Part shown: in pieces, positions 15,723 to 24,841 of the stretch
Layout of the letters: each line of letters begins with the position of its first letter
Position numbering within the stretch: position 1 is the stretch's first letter
Source: Pseudomonas paraglycinae
GTDB taxonomy: Bacteria; Pseudomonadota; Gammaproteobacteria; Pseudomonadales; Pseudomonadaceae
Reading direction: 5' to 3'
NCBI RefSeq assembly: GCF_021601625.1
Contig: NZ_BQHR01000009.1
Span: forward strand, 1-64,000
DNA: 64,000 bases
Made by a program: the position numbers and the translations under genes
Notes under the pieces: generated by a model
The model's input: the letters and a program-made list of their open reading frames with translations, nothing else
The model's database searches: none
Told to the model about the DNA's origin: nothing

Positions 15723-18263
15723 TTACTCCAACACCCACTCCGCCAATTTCCCTGTCACCTGCGTCATCAGCACGTTCTCGACATCCCGCGCGCCTGCTGC
15801 GCTGCATTTGGCGAGCACGGCTTTGACGATTCCCGAATCAAACTCGAACTGCTTGCCGGTAGCCGCCTTGTAACGGCCCCGCAGTTTTTCCAGCTTCGCC
15901 AACACAATCCCTTCCAGCGTCTGCTCATCCAGCGGCCGATACGCGACCACCGTCATGCGCGCCAGAAACGCCGGGCGGAAGGCTTGCAGCAGGACTTTGT
16001 GCAGTGCTTCGTTGAAGGCTTCCGAGCCGAGTTGTGCAGTCGGTGTATCGAGCAGCAACTCGGCGCCGACATTGCTGGTGGCGAGCATCACGGTGTTCTT
16101 GAAGTCCACCACCAACCCCGTCCCGTCTTCCATCAAGCCCTTGTCGAACACGTTGTAAAACGCTTCCAGCACATCCGGATGCGCCTTTTCGATTTCATCC
16201 AGCAACACCACCGAATACGGTTTGCGCCGCACGGCTTCGGTCAGCACGCCGCCGCTGCCGTAACCGACATAGCCGGGTGGTGCGCCCTTGAGCTGGCTGA
16301 CGGTGTGGGCTTCCTGATATTCCGAGAGATTGATGCTGATCAGGTTGCGTTCGCCGCCGTACAAGGCATCGGCCAGCGCATACGCGGTTTCGGTTTTGCC
16401 AACGCCCGTGGGGCCGACCAGCAGAAACACGCCAACCGGTTTTTGCGGATCGGTGAGACCCGCACGATAGGCCTGCAATCGTTGGGCGATGGTGTTGAGC
16501 GCAGTGCTCTGGCCCATCACTCGCAGGCCCATGCGTGTGCCGAGGGTGCGCACGGCGTGGGCTTCGTCGGCGAGCATTTTGCCGACGGGGATGCCGGTCC
16601 AGCCGGCGATCACGGCGGCGACGGTTTTGCCGTCGACCTGTTCGGGCACCAGCGGATCGTCCTGGCGAATCGCATCGAGGCCGGCTTCCAGCCGCAGCAG
16701 TTCGGCGGCGAGGTGATCGATGCGGCTGTCGATGGCTTCGTCGGGCTTGTCGCTGTCGGCGCTTTCGCTCAGCGCCAGTAACTCGCGACGGGTGTCGAGC
16801 AGTTCGCGCACGGCGACGCGCTCTTCACTCCAACGGGTTTCCAGTTCGCGGATGGCCTGGACGTTGGTCTTCGATTCGCTTTCCAGCAGGGTGATGCGCT
16901 CGCGGTGATCGAGCCCCGTGGCCTGTTCCCGGCGCAGGCGTTCAACTTCTTCTTTGAGGCTTTGCTGACGGTGGCGCAGGCTCTCCAGCGGTGGCGGCAC
17001 GTCGTGCTGGCCGAGGGCGACCCGGGCGCAGGCGGTGTCGAGGACGCTGATGGCCTTGTCCGGCAACTGGCGGCCGGAGATGTAGCGGTGCGAGAGTTTC
17101 ACCGCTTCGTGGATCGCGGCATCCAGCACTTGCACGCCGTGATGCTGTTCGAGTTTGGCGGCGACGCCACGTAGCATTTCCACGGCGGTGGTTTCGTCCG
17201 GCTCTTCCACCTGCACCAGTTGGAAGCGGCGGGCGAGGGCCGGGTCTTTCTCGAAATATTTTTTGTATTCCATCCAGGTCGTCGCGGCCAGGGTGCGCAA
17301 CTCTCCTCGGGCTAGCGCGGGTTTGAGCAAGTTGGCCGCGTCGCTGCCACCCTCGGCACCGCCAGCGCCGATCAAGGTGTGGGCCTCGTCGATGAACAGG
17401 ATGATCGGCTTGTCGGCGCTGCGAACCGCGTCAATCACACCTTTGAGCCGCTGTTCGAATTCGCCTTTGACCCCGGCCCCGGCCTGGAGCAAACCAAGGT
17501 CGAGCACCCGCAAACTGACTTCCTGCAACGACGGCGGCACATCCCCGGCGGCGATGCGCAGTGCCAGGCCTTCGACCACGGCAGTTTTGCCGACTCCGGG
17601 TGCGCCGACCAGAATCGGGTTGTTCTGCCGGCGTCTCAGAAGAATGTCGACGCACTGGCGGATTTCGCCATCGCGACCGACGATCGGGTCGATGCGCCCG
17701 GCATGGGCGTCGGCGGTCAGATCCTGGGTGTATTGATCGAGCACAGAGTCTTGCCGGGGCGTTGGACTCCCCGAAGACACAGAGCGCGGGCCAACGTGCT
17801 CACGGGAGTTTGCCGTCCATTCCAGCAGGTTTGCGCGCAAGGCTTCTTTCGGAATTCGCAGCAATGACGATGCACTGTTGAGCAGCAGGCTGCGGCGCTC
17901 GTCGCGATCGATCAGCGCCAGCAACAGCAAGCCGGAACGAATGCTGTCGATGCCCAATACACTGGCCTGCACCACCGCGTCTTCCAGCAATCCCAGGGTG
18001 TGCGAAGACAACGCCGGCGTGCGCGTGCTGCCGGTCTTGAACAGCTCCAGCGCCTTGTTGATCTCTGCCGTCAGCGCATCCCGTTCCAATCCAAAACGTG
18101 GCAACAGAAAGGCAAAATCGCCGCCCTCGATATCCAGCAACTCCAGCAACAGATGCTCGATCTCGACGAAGTGATGCCCGCGCTGCAAGCACCGTTGCGC
18201 GGCACGTTCGAGGGCGCGGCGGTTGTCCGGGTTGAGGCGTCCGATCAGGCTGGCCAGTTCCAT
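15723..18263 (-). CDS. tssH: T6SS ATPase TssH (ClpV)
   Basis: An 846-residue AAA+ disaggregase of the ClpV type that recycles the contracted TssBC sheath. It has an N-terminal Clp_N repeat domain (about 1-150), a first AAA+ module with Walker A GAPGVGKTAV, a coiled middle domain rich in Glu/Arg, and a second AAA+ module with Walker A GPTGVGKTET. VLLDEIEKAHPDV carries the Walker B region. The start at 18263 is one base beyond the tssG stop; a longer frame to 18338 lies wholly within tssG. Confidence 0.96.
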   Translation of the reverse strand: MELASLIGRLNPDNRRALERAAQRCLQRGHHFVEIEHLLLELLDIEGGDFAFLLPRFGLERDALTAEINKALELFKTGSTRTPALSSHTLGLLEDAVVQASVLGIDSIRSGLLLLALIDRDERRSLLLNSASSLLRIPKEALRANLLEWTANSREHVGPRSVSSGSPTPRQDSVLDQYTQDLTADAHAGRIDPIVGRDGEIRQCVDILLRRRQNNPILVGAPGVGKTAVVEGLALRIAAGDVPPSLQEVSLRVLDLGLLQAGAGVKGEFEQRLKGVIDAVRSADKPIILFIDEAHTLIGAGGAEGGSDAANLLKPALARGELRTLAATTWMEYKKYFEKDPALARRFQLVQVEEPDETTAVEMLRGVAAKLEQHHGVQVLDAAIHEAVKLSHRYISGRQLPDKAISVLDTACARVALGQHDVPPPLESLRHRQQSLKEEVERLRREQATGLDHRERITLLESESKTNVQAIRELETRWSEERVAVRELLDTRRELLALSESADSDKPDEAIDSRIDHLAAELLRLEAGLDAIRQDDPLVPEQVDGKTVAAVIAGWTGIPVGKMLADEAHAVRTLGTRMGLRVMGQSTALNTIAQRLQAYRAGLTDPQKPVGVFLLVGPTGVGKTETAYALADALYGGERNLISINLSEYQEAHTVSQLKGAPPGYVGYGSGGVLTEAVRRKPYSVVLLDEIEKAHPDVLEAFYNVFDKGLMEDGTGLVVDFKNTVMLATSNVGAELLLDTPTAQLGSEAFNEALHKVLLQAFRPAFLARMTVVAYRPLDEQTLEGIVLAKLEKLRGRYKAATGKQFEFDSGIVKAVLAKCSAAGARDVENVLMTQVTGKLAEWVLE

Positions 18264-18264
18264 T

Positions 18265-19290
18265 TCAGGTAATCTCCAGCTGACGCAGGCGGGTTTCGAT
18301 CCGTTGCACGGCGAGGCTGGTCTGGCGTTGCAGGCCACCGTTCCAGCTCAGCAGGGCCGGGGTTTGTCGGCCGAGTTGCAGCGGCCCCGCACCGCGCACT
18401 AGCAGCACCAGTTTCACGTCCAGATCCGGGCCGAAATACAGCGCAGCAAGGCTGGCCAGTGCCGGATGCGCCTCACCGTCAGGCAAAAAGCGCGCGGCCT
18501 GCGTCGATGGCAGCGGCCCCAGCGTCAGGCGAATCCCGGCATGTTCATCCCAGACCCGAGTACCGGCGACAGCACTGCAGCCGAGCTGCAGATTGCGTCC
18601 GCCGGCCTTCATGACGCTGCGGCTGGCACGTGGAATCTCACGCCACGCCCCCTCGTAAGCGCTCAGTTCCACCGCCACGGAAAACTGCTCACGGACAATC
18701 GCCGCGAACCCCGCCAATGACCGGCGGCCATCGGCGTACAACGCGGTGCAGGCCAGAACGGCGCAGTCGGGAATCGCCTGGCGTTCCTGCAGGGACTTGG
18801 GCAACAACCCTGTCAGCGCCCGTAATTGCGCCTGCACGGGCGAAGCGCCGGGCGTGGTGAAACCGAGGGCGATCCGGTGTTTGCGCATCACCTTGTATAG
18901 CAGGCTCAGCAGCCGATGCTGGAACAGGTCGAGGAACTCGGCGGGCGCGTGATCCTTGGCCCGCGCACGTTGTTGCAGCCATTCCTGATAGGCGTAAGGC
19001 AGCGGGCCGTCGGGGCCGCCGAGGCCGAACATCGGCGAGTTCAGGGTCAGCGGTTCACCGGGGTTTTCTTCCAGGCTTTCGATCTGGCTGGCGGCGAACA
19101 ACGGCGTCAGCGGCCCGCGCAATTTCAGCGCTTCGGCCTGTGGCGATGTACCCGAACCAAGGGCGTCGGCCTGGGGCTGTTCGCGCTCCAGCAACAGCAA
19201 CGCCTGCAACCATTCGAACGCCTGTGGATCACGGCGCAGGCGCTGGCTCAGGGTCAGAGCGACAGGGGCATGCCGGCTTGGGGTTGCCAT
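18265..19290 (-). CDS. tssG: T6SS baseplate subunit TssG
   Basis: A 341-residue TssG (VasB/ImpH) baseplate component, recognised by the N-terminal RLRRDPQAFEWLQALLLLER, GPLTPLFAASQIESLEE and the following NSPMFGLGGPDGPLPYAYQE signature. It works with TssE, TssF and TssK to form the wedge around VgrG. Its start overlaps the end of tssF by 37 bases and its stop is one base before clpV, consistent with tight translational coupling. Confidence 0.94.
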   Translation of the reverse strand: MATPSRHAPVALTLSQRLRRDPQAFEWLQALLLLEREQPQADALGSGTSPQAEALKLRGPLTPLFAASQIESLEENPGEPLTLNSPMFGLGGPDGPLPYAYQEWLQQRARAKDHAPAEFLDLFQHRLLSLLYKVMRKHRIALGFTTPGASPVQAQLRALTGLLPKSLQERQAIPDCAVLACTALYADGRRSLAGFAAIVREQFSVAVELSAYEGAWREIPRASRSVMKAGGRNLQLGCSAVAGTRVWDEHAGIRLTLGPLPSTQAARFLPDGEAHPALASLAALYFGPDLDVKLVLLVRGAGPLQLGRQTPALLSWNGGLQRQTSLAVQRIETRLRQLEIT

Positions 19291-21047
19291 GCCTTGACCT
19301 CCTTGTCTGCCTGCATGAGCACCGTGCGCACAAAGCGATTGGCCGTGGCGTACACCGAAAAGAATTGCGCGAGCACCGCTGAAAACAACACCGCGCTGCT
19401 GCCGACGAAATGCTGTGGATCAAGCTGCAATTGCACTTCAAGCCCGTTGCGCCAGCCGCGCCAGGCGTCGGCGCCGACATGGCCGATTACTCGTTCGCAA
19501 CCGAGGCTCAGCAGACCTTCAATCTGGCGCAGGGCGCTGGCTTCATCGCGCAGGTTGTGCAGGGTCAGGATTTCCTTCAGCGCATCCAGTGCCTGCGGCC
19601 CTTCGACCAGCGACAGATGATTGAGGGTCAGTTGCGAGACCAGCCGCCAGCGCGAATCACCGTCCAGACGCGGCAGGCTCTGCGGGCTCGGGGGATTGCG
19701 CAGGCGTGCCCACGCCACCGGACCCGGCCGTTCGAAACCCAGCGGTGTACCGGCGGGCAGGCTCTGGGCCAGATGCCGATTGGTGCAGAGCAGTTCGGCG
19801 GTCAGGCTGTAATCGGGCAGATCGGTCTGCGGTTCGAAACGGGTGTCGACGACGCTGACCAACAGATCGCTGCCGAGCCGGTTCGGCGTCTGCCCGTTCA
19901 CCCGCCGCGCATGCCAGTAACGTTGCCGGTCACCGCTGCTGTGCTGGCTGCCGAAATACGCCGGCAGCCGCTGCACACCGCTGGCGGAGCTGGCGCGCAC
20001 GCTGCGGATGCTGTGGATCTCGACGCTGTTTTCCCGGTGGCTGTCGGCGATCAGTCGATACTCACTGCGGGTGCCGTCCGGGCGCAGCGGCTCCGAAGTG
20101 CGCGGGAACAGGTTGATCACCGGCGCGCAGCCCAGCGCTATATCGCTGGCCTGCAAGTGCAATCGGCCGGCCGGGGCCCGGTCAAAAACGATGTACAGAT
20201 ACAGCGTCTGGCTGTCACTCGAAACACCGGACAGGGGCAGATCAAAGAAGTGGAATTTGTCCGGGAATGCGAAGTACTCGGCCAGCAGACGCATGCCCGG
20301 ATGCACGCCATCTTCGTCCGGTAGCAGCACTTCGTCGTCGGCGAATCCGACGATCTTCGGCAGGCCTTTCACGCGGGCGGGAATGCTCCCCGGCGAGCCG
20401 GCCAACACCTGCACCGCGTGGGCGCCGAGCAGGTCATAGAGGCTGGCGTTGATCACTGGTGATGCGGCCAGGTGAATGCGCAAGTGTTCGATGCCAAGTT
20501 CCGACCACTGGCTGTCGCCGAGGCAATGCAGGCTCAGACGCAACGCCGAACGGGACTGCGCAACGCCAGTTAGCGCCTGGGCTTCATCGCTACCCAGCAA
20601 CAAGGCTTCGCTGACTTCGACTGGCCACAAACGCACGGCGGCGCTGGTGCGAAAGTGAATGCTCTCGCCCTTGCTGGTGGTGACGAACAATGGCGTGTCC
20701 CGGGGGAGGGGATAGCCGCCGTCGAGGTTGCCTTTGCTCGGGTCCGGTTCGAACTGGACGATCGCGCACGACGGCAACGGGCACATGGCCAGGGGATAAA
20801 GCTGTTCGAGCAATGCGTCGCTGAATTCGGCGTAGTCGTCATCCAGCCGCCGTTGCAGGCGTGCGGCGAGCAGGGCGAAACCTTCCAGCAATCGTTCGAC
20901 GTGTGGGTCGGGGCATTCGCCGGGGGACAGTTCCAGCCGTCGCGCGACCTTAGGATAGCGCTCGGCAAACTGTCCGCCGGCATGTCGCAGCCAGGTCAGT
21001 TCGCGCTGGTAGTAGTCGAGCAGTTGCGGGTCAATCGAGTCGCTCAT
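19254..21047 (-). CDS. tssF: T6SS baseplate subunit TssF
   Basis: A 597-residue TssF (VasA/ImpG). The N-terminus (DPQLLDYYQRELTWLRHAGG, then FAERYPKVARRLEL and DPHVERLLEGFALLAARLQR) is diagnostic. It is the main wedge protein of the baseplate, binding TssG and TssE. The start at 21047 overlaps the last 17 bases of tssE; a longer frame from 21086 is unlikely. Confidence 0.95.
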   Translation of the reverse strand: MSDSIDPQLLDYYQRELTWLRHAGGQFAERYPKVARRLELSPGECPDPHVERLLEGFALLAARLQRRLDDDYAEFSDALLEQLYPLAMCPLPSCAIVQFEPDPSKGNLDGGYPLPRDTPLFVTTSKGESIHFRTSAAVRLWPVEVSEALLLGSDEAQALTGVAQSRSALRLSLHCLGDSQWSELGIEHLRIHLAASPVINASLYDLLGAHAVQVLAGSPGSIPARVKGLPKIVGFADDEVLLPDEDGVHPGMRLLAEYFAFPDKFHFFDLPLSGVSSDSQTLYLYIVFDRAPAGRLHLQASDIALGCAPVINLFPRTSEPLRPDGTRSEYRLIADSHRENSVEIHSIRSVRASSASGVQRLPAYFGSQHSSGDRQRYWHARRVNGQTPNRLGSDLLVSVVDTRFEPQTDLPDYSLTAELLCTNRHLAQSLPAGTPLGFERPGPVAWARLRNPPSPQSLPRLDGDSRWRLVSQLTLNHLSLVEGPQALDALKEILTLHNLRDEASALRQIEGLLSLGCERVIGHVGADAWRGWRNGLEVQLQLDPQHFVGSSAVLFSAVLAQFFSVYATANRFVRTVLMQADKEVKAWQPQAGMPLSL

Positions 21048-21474
21048 GGCGCACCTCCAGCCCTTCGTTGCCGGGCTCGATGACAAACGCCACCGGCCGG
21101 TGCTGCGTGCCGCTGCGCAACTCGCCGAGCAGGCGAATGCTCAGGCGTTGCGGGTGCTCGGGCAGGGGATTGACCTGAACTTCGCCGAGCAGCAGGCGCG
21201 GTTCGAAATGGGTGATGGCTTCGCGAATGTCCCGCGCCAGACGACGCCGGTCATCGCTGCGCTGTTGTTGCAGGGCGCTCCAGTCGGCGATGCCGTAGTC
21301 GATGACGCGGGGCGGGGAGGTCAGGGGGCGCGGGCCACGGCGGGTGTTGAACAGGCGCCCGAGCTCGGTGTGCACCGAGTCGAGCAAATCCTGCCGATCG
21401 AACTCCCGCGCCCCGTCGCCCTCGCTCCAGGCGAGGCGTTCGAACAGCGGTGGAAGTAAGCCGGTGCCTGCCAT
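21031..21474 (-). CDS. tssE: T6SS baseplate subunit TssE (gp25-like)
   Basis: A 147-residue homologue of phage T4 gp25, which nucleates sheath assembly on the baseplate. It has the family pattern LLDSVHTELGRLFNTRRG followed by VIDYGIADW and the EPRLL...V motif near residues 90-100. It starts 15 bases after hcp and overlaps tssF. Confidence 0.93.
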   Translation of the reverse strand: MAGTGLLPPLFERLAWSEGDGAREFDRQDLLDSVHTELGRLFNTRRGPRPLTSPPRVIDYGIADWSALQQQRSDDRRRLARDIREAITHFEPRLLLGEVQVNPLPEHPQRLSIRLLGELRSGTQHRPVAFVIEPGNEGLEVRHERLD

Positions 21475-21489
21475 GGCCGCGCCGCCGGG

Positions 21490-21987
21490 TTAGCTGACGA
21501 GCTTGTTGGCGGCCATGTCCCAGGTCGAGGCAGCCGTGCCTTCCTTGGTGCCGTCGTCTTTCTGCGCGGTGAGTTCCCATTTGATCTTGGTGAAGTTCAG
21601 GGACAGGGTTTCCACCGGTTTGCCGCCGGTACCGCCACTGACGCTGACGTTGGAAATCACCACGTTGGTCAGGGTGTAGATGATGAACGGCAGCAGTTGC
21701 CCGCTGCCTTCGGCGGCGTTACGGCCGATGGTGATCTTGGCTTCCGGGATCGGCTTGCCGGCGCAGCAGTATTCGTTGAGGGACGGTGTGGAGGTGTCGA
21801 CGAATTTGGTCAGGGTGAACTCGCCGACGTGAGGCTTGCCGGAGGTGCGCTCCGAGTTGCTGACGTCGTTGGTGACTTGCATCGCCACGTTGTGGCTGTA
21901 GGACATGACTTCGATCTTGTCAGCGTAACCCTCGAGCAGGCTGTCGCCTTTGATGTCGCCGCCGAGGTCGAGAATGATTGCATCCAT
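21490..21987 (-). CDS. hcp: T6SS inner tube protein Hcp (TssD)
   Basis: A 165-residue Hcp that polymerises as hexameric rings to form the expelled tube and can chaperone small effectors in its lumen. Recognisable segments are MDAIILDLGGDIKGDSLLEG, EFTLTKFVDTSTPSLNEYCC and LSLNFTKIKWEL. A stable hairpin just upstream (22031-22056) separates it from tssC and may help set the high Hcp level. Confidence 0.95.
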   Translation of the reverse strand: MDAIILDLGGDIKGDSLLEGYADKIEVMSYSHNVAMQVTNDVSNSERTSGKPHVGEFTLTKFVDTSTPSLNEYCCAGKPIPEAKITIGRNAAEGSGQLLPFIIYTLTNVVISNVSVSGGTGGKPVETLSLNFTKIKWELTAQKDDGTKEGTAASTWDMAANKLVS

Positions 21988-22030
21988 CGCTTGAAACTCC
22001 TGAAAGGTGTCGTGCCAGGCAAACAGGGGC

Positions 22031-22056
22031 GCGCCCGCAGGAAATCCTGCGGGCGC
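22031..22056 (-). promoter_or_regulatory. Stem-loop between tssC and hcp
   Basis: A perfect 12-base inverted repeat (GCGCCCGCAGGA with TCCTGCGGGCGC) lies in the 76-base gap between tssC and hcp. There is no run of T after it on the transcribed strand, so it looks like an RNA-processing or stabilising structure rather than a full terminator. It could allow different levels of sheath and tube proteins. Confidence 0.6.
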
Positions 22057-22063
22057 AGGCAGG

Positions 22064-23548
22064 TCAGGCGGCTACCGGTGGCGGCAGGGTCGCGACCAGG
22101 CGGATCGACGCGGTCAGCTCTTCGAGCTGGAAGTGCGGCCGCAGGAATACCGTCGCGCGATAGGCACCAGGCTTGCCGGCGACTTCGGTGACGTCCACCC
22201 GCGCTTCACGCAACGGGTACTGCGCCTTGATTTCCTGCGGTGCGTTGTCGTTGATCAGCACGTAGTCGGCGATCCAGTTGTTGAGGTAGGTCTGCACGTT
22301 GTCGCGGGTCATGAAGCTGCCGACCTTGTCGCGCATGATCACCTTCAGGTAATGGGCGAAACGCGAGGCCGCAAGCACGTACGGCAACATCGCCGAGATC
22401 CGTGCGTTGGCGTTGGCCTCGTTGGTGTTGTAGACCTTGGATTTGTTGGTGGTCTGGCCGCCGAAGAACACCGCGACGTCGCTGTTCTTCTTGTGGCACA
22501 GGGCGATGAAGCCGAGGTCGTTGAGTTCCTTCTCGCGGCGGTCGGTGATCGCCACTTCGGTCGGGCATTTCAGCGACAGATCACCGGAGCTGGTGCGGAA
22601 GGTGTGCGCCGGCAGACCTTCAACCGCGCCGCCGCCTTCAGCGCCACGGATCGCCGCGCACCAGCCGTATTTGGCAAAGGCTTCGGTGATACGTTGCGAC
22701 AGCGCCCACGCGGCGTTGCCCCACAGGTATTTGCTGTGGTCGGTGCCGTTGGTGTCTTCGACGTAGTTGATGCCTTCCACTGGCGAAGTGTCCGGGCCGT
22801 AAGGCAGGCGCAGCAGGAAGTGCGGCAGCACCAGGGAGACGTAACGCGAGTCTTCGCTTTCGCGGAACGAGCGCCACTTGATCAGCTCCTGGCTCTCGAA
22901 CACTTTCGACAGGTCACGCGGCACCGCCAGTTCGGTGAAGCTGTTCATGTCGAACAGCCGTGGGCTGGCAGCAGCGATGAAGGGGGCGTGGGCGGCCGCG
23001 GCGACGTTCGACAGTTTCTCCAGCAGGCCGATGTCCTGCGGGTGGCGGCCGAAGGTGTAGTCACCCACCAGCAGGCTGAACGGATGGCCACCGAAGGTGC
23101 CGTATTCCTCTTCGTAAATCTTCTTGAACAGCGCGCTCTGGTCGAACTCGACGGCTTTTTCCAGATCGTTCTGCAGCTCTTTCTGGGTCACGTTGAGCAG
23201 GCGCAGTTTCAGCCGGGTGCTGGTTTCGGTGTTCTGCACCAGCATGTGCAGGCCACGCCAGGACGCTTCGAGTTTTTGCAGGTCCGGGTGGTGCAGCACT
23301 TCGTTGAGCTGGGCGCTGATCAGCTCGTCGATCTGGCTGATGCGGTCGTTGATCATCGCCACGGTGTCCTTGTCGATGGCCATGCCTTCGTCGAGCACCT
23401 GGGTGGCGAATTCCGCGAGCATGTCGCGGGCGTAATCCTGCTGACTGTCGTCATGGGCCATGCGGCCCTCGGCGATGATTCGATCAAGCAGGGATAAAGT
23501 CTCGGCGGCAGCATTTTCGCTGGCTTGATTCTGGGCGGCGGCGGGCAT
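22064..23548 (-). CDS. tssC: T6SS contractile sheath large subunit TssC (VipB)
   Basis: A 494-residue TssC. Family hallmarks are ISQIDELISAQLNEVLHHPD, LEASWRGLHMLVQNTETS and LLVGDYTFGRHPQD near the middle, and the C-terminal VFLRPHFQLEELTASIRLVA. With TssB it forms the contractile sheath. It begins 29 bases after tssB. Confidence 0.97.
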   Translation of the reverse strand: MPAAAQNQASENAAAETLSLLDRIIAEGRMAHDDSQQDYARDMLAEFATQVLDEGMAIDKDTVAMINDRISQIDELISAQLNEVLHHPDLQKLEASWRGLHMLVQNTETSTRLKLRLLNVTQKELQNDLEKAVEFDQSALFKKIYEEEYGTFGGHPFSLLVGDYTFGRHPQDIGLLEKLSNVAAAAHAPFIAAASPRLFDMNSFTELAVPRDLSKVFESQELIKWRSFRESEDSRYVSLVLPHFLLRLPYGPDTSPVEGINYVEDTNGTDHSKYLWGNAAWALSQRITEAFAKYGWCAAIRGAEGGGAVEGLPAHTFRTSSGDLSLKCPTEVAITDRREKELNDLGFIALCHKKNSDVAVFFGGQTTNKSKVYNTNEANANARISAMLPYVLAASRFAHYLKVIMRDKVGSFMTRDNVQTYLNNWIADYVLINDNAPQEIKAQYPLREARVDVTEVAGKPGAYRATVFLRPHFQLEELTASIRLVATLPPPVAA

Positions 23549-23577
23549 GGCGAATTCTTCCTCGGTCAGGTGGACGA

Positions 23578-24120
23578 TCAGGCTTGCGGTTCGGCCGGAG
23601 CTTCGGCATCAGCGGCCGGGACAGCGGTGTCCGGGCGGGCCGACTTGATCTCTTGCAAGCCTTCGGTGTTGGCGATGACGTCGCGCAGCAGCTTGTCCAG
23701 ATCGTCATTGCCGTCGAGTTTGGTCAGCAGGTCGCGCAGACGCTGGCGGGCCTCGAACAGGCGCCGCAGCGGCGTGACTTGCTCCACCACCTTGACCGGG
23801 TCGAAGTCGTCGATGTGCTTGAAGTTGAGTTCGATGTTGAGCTTGCTGTCGTCGCCGCTGAGGGTGTTGTTGACTTGCAGCGTGGCGCGGGGGGCGATGG
23901 AGGCGAGGACGTCGTTGAAGTTGTCGCGGTCGATTTCGGTGAAACGGCGTTCGGTCAGTTTTGCCAAGGGTTCGAGCGGCTTGCCCGAGAGGTCGGCGAG
24001 GATGCCGACTACCAGCGGCAATTCCTTTTTCTCGATGGCATTGCCGATTTCGACGTCGTAGGTGATTTGCACGCGGGGCGGGCGAACCCGGTCGAGCTTG
24101 TGCTGGGTACTTTCTGCCAT
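23578..24120 (-). CDS. tssB: T6SS contractile sheath small subunit TssB (VipA)
   Basis: A 180-residue TssB. PRVQITYDVEIGNAIEKKEL, VVGILADLSGK and ERRFTEIDRDNFNDVLASIA are the standard family motifs, and the C-terminal tail is Ala/Pro/Glu rich. ATG at 24120 (MAESTQHKLDRV) has GGAG upstream and is preferred over 24153. It is the first gene of the minus-strand unit; a stem-loop sits in its leader. Confidence 0.96.
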   Translation of the reverse strand: MAESTQHKLDRVRPPRVQITYDVEIGNAIEKKELPLVVGILADLSGKPLEPLAKLTERRFTEIDRDNFNDVLASIAPRATLQVNNTLSGDDSKLNIELNFKHIDDFDPVKVVEQVTPLRRLFEARQRLRDLLTKLDGNDDLDKLLRDVIANTEGLQEIKSARPDTAVPAADAEAPAEPQA

Positions 24121-24136
24121 GTCGGCGGACTCCGAT

Positions 24137-24178
24137 GCGATGAGCGGGCGCAATGCATCGGGGAGGCCCGTTCATCGC
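24137..24178 (-). promoter_or_regulatory. Stem-loop in the tssB 5' leader
   Basis: Arms of 13 bases (24137-24149 and 24166-24178, GCGATGAGCGGGC type) match at 12 positions around a 16-base loop. The structure ends 16 bases before the tssB start codon and does not cover the ribosome site. The 24121-24348 interval is the divergent promoter region for both T6SS units; I could not identify a sigma-54 or other specific promoter with confidence. Confidence 0.5.
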
Positions 24179-24348
24179 TTTCCCTTGCTGGACCACAGGT
24201 TAGAAAGGGTGGCAGATGACCTGTCGTTCCTTTGACAAACCTTCCTCATTCGGCTGTAGGAACCGAACTACCCAAGACGCTAGAACAGGTCTATAAAAAT
24301 GCAAGCGAAAAACTTTTTTGGACTGACTGGCGAAAAGGAAAATTCATT

Positions 24349-24795
24349 TTGTCTGCACGACTTTTTCTAACAATCGGGTTTGTGCTGCTCGCCGGTTGTT
24401 CGTTTTTCGGGCCGAAAGTCGATCTCGACAGCCTGACCCTCGACGTCGCTCCCAAGGCCAATGACGACACTCCGATCGCCGTGGATTTCATCGCGGTCAA
24501 CGATCCGGATCTGCTCAAGCAACTGTCGGGCATCAGTGCCCGTCAGTGGTTTGCCGAGCGCGAGCAGTACCAGCGCGACTATCGTCAGCTGATGAGCGTG
24601 TGGGGGCTGGAGCTGGTGCCGGGGCAATTCATCGACCGCCAGCCGTTCCCTTTGGGGGGCAAGCGGGCGGCTGGACTTTTGGTCTTCGCCAGCTATAACA
24701 CTCCCGGAGCGCACCGCCTGCGGCTGGACGATCAGAGCGACGCATGGCTCAAGTTCGACAGTCGCGAGATGAGCCTGGTCAGCAAGGAAAACTGA
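24349..24795 (+). CDS. tssJ: T6SS outer-membrane lipoprotein TssJ
   Basis: A 148-residue lipoprotein of the membrane complex that anchors TssM at the outer membrane. The signal peptide ends in the lipobox LLAGC (Cys near residue 17), and the mature part has the TssJ pattern LDVAPKANDDTPIAVDFIAV. The frame is open from 24232, but a TTG at 24349 with AAGGAA nine bases upstream places the signal peptide right at the N-terminus, so that start is chosen. First gene of the plus-strand unit. Confidence 0.88.
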   Translation: MSARLFLTIGFVLLAGCSFFGPKVDLDSLTLDVAPKANDDTPIAVDFIAVNDPDLLKQLSGISARQWFAEREQYQRDYRQLMSVWGLELVPGQFIDRQPFPLGGKRAAGLLVFASYNTPGAHRLRLDDQSDAWLKFDSREMSLVSKEN

Positions 24796-24841
24796 AACAC
24801 ACCGTCCGCCGCCGGTTCGCGGTGCAGTCGAAGGGAGTCGT

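Noticed and set aside
22007-23497. A 496-codon plus-strand frame
   Set aside because: Shadow of tssC; no protein-like signature.
24181-24240. Sigma-54 promoter between tssB and tssJ (TGGCA at about 24210)
   Set aside because: The -12 GC element is not at the required spacing.
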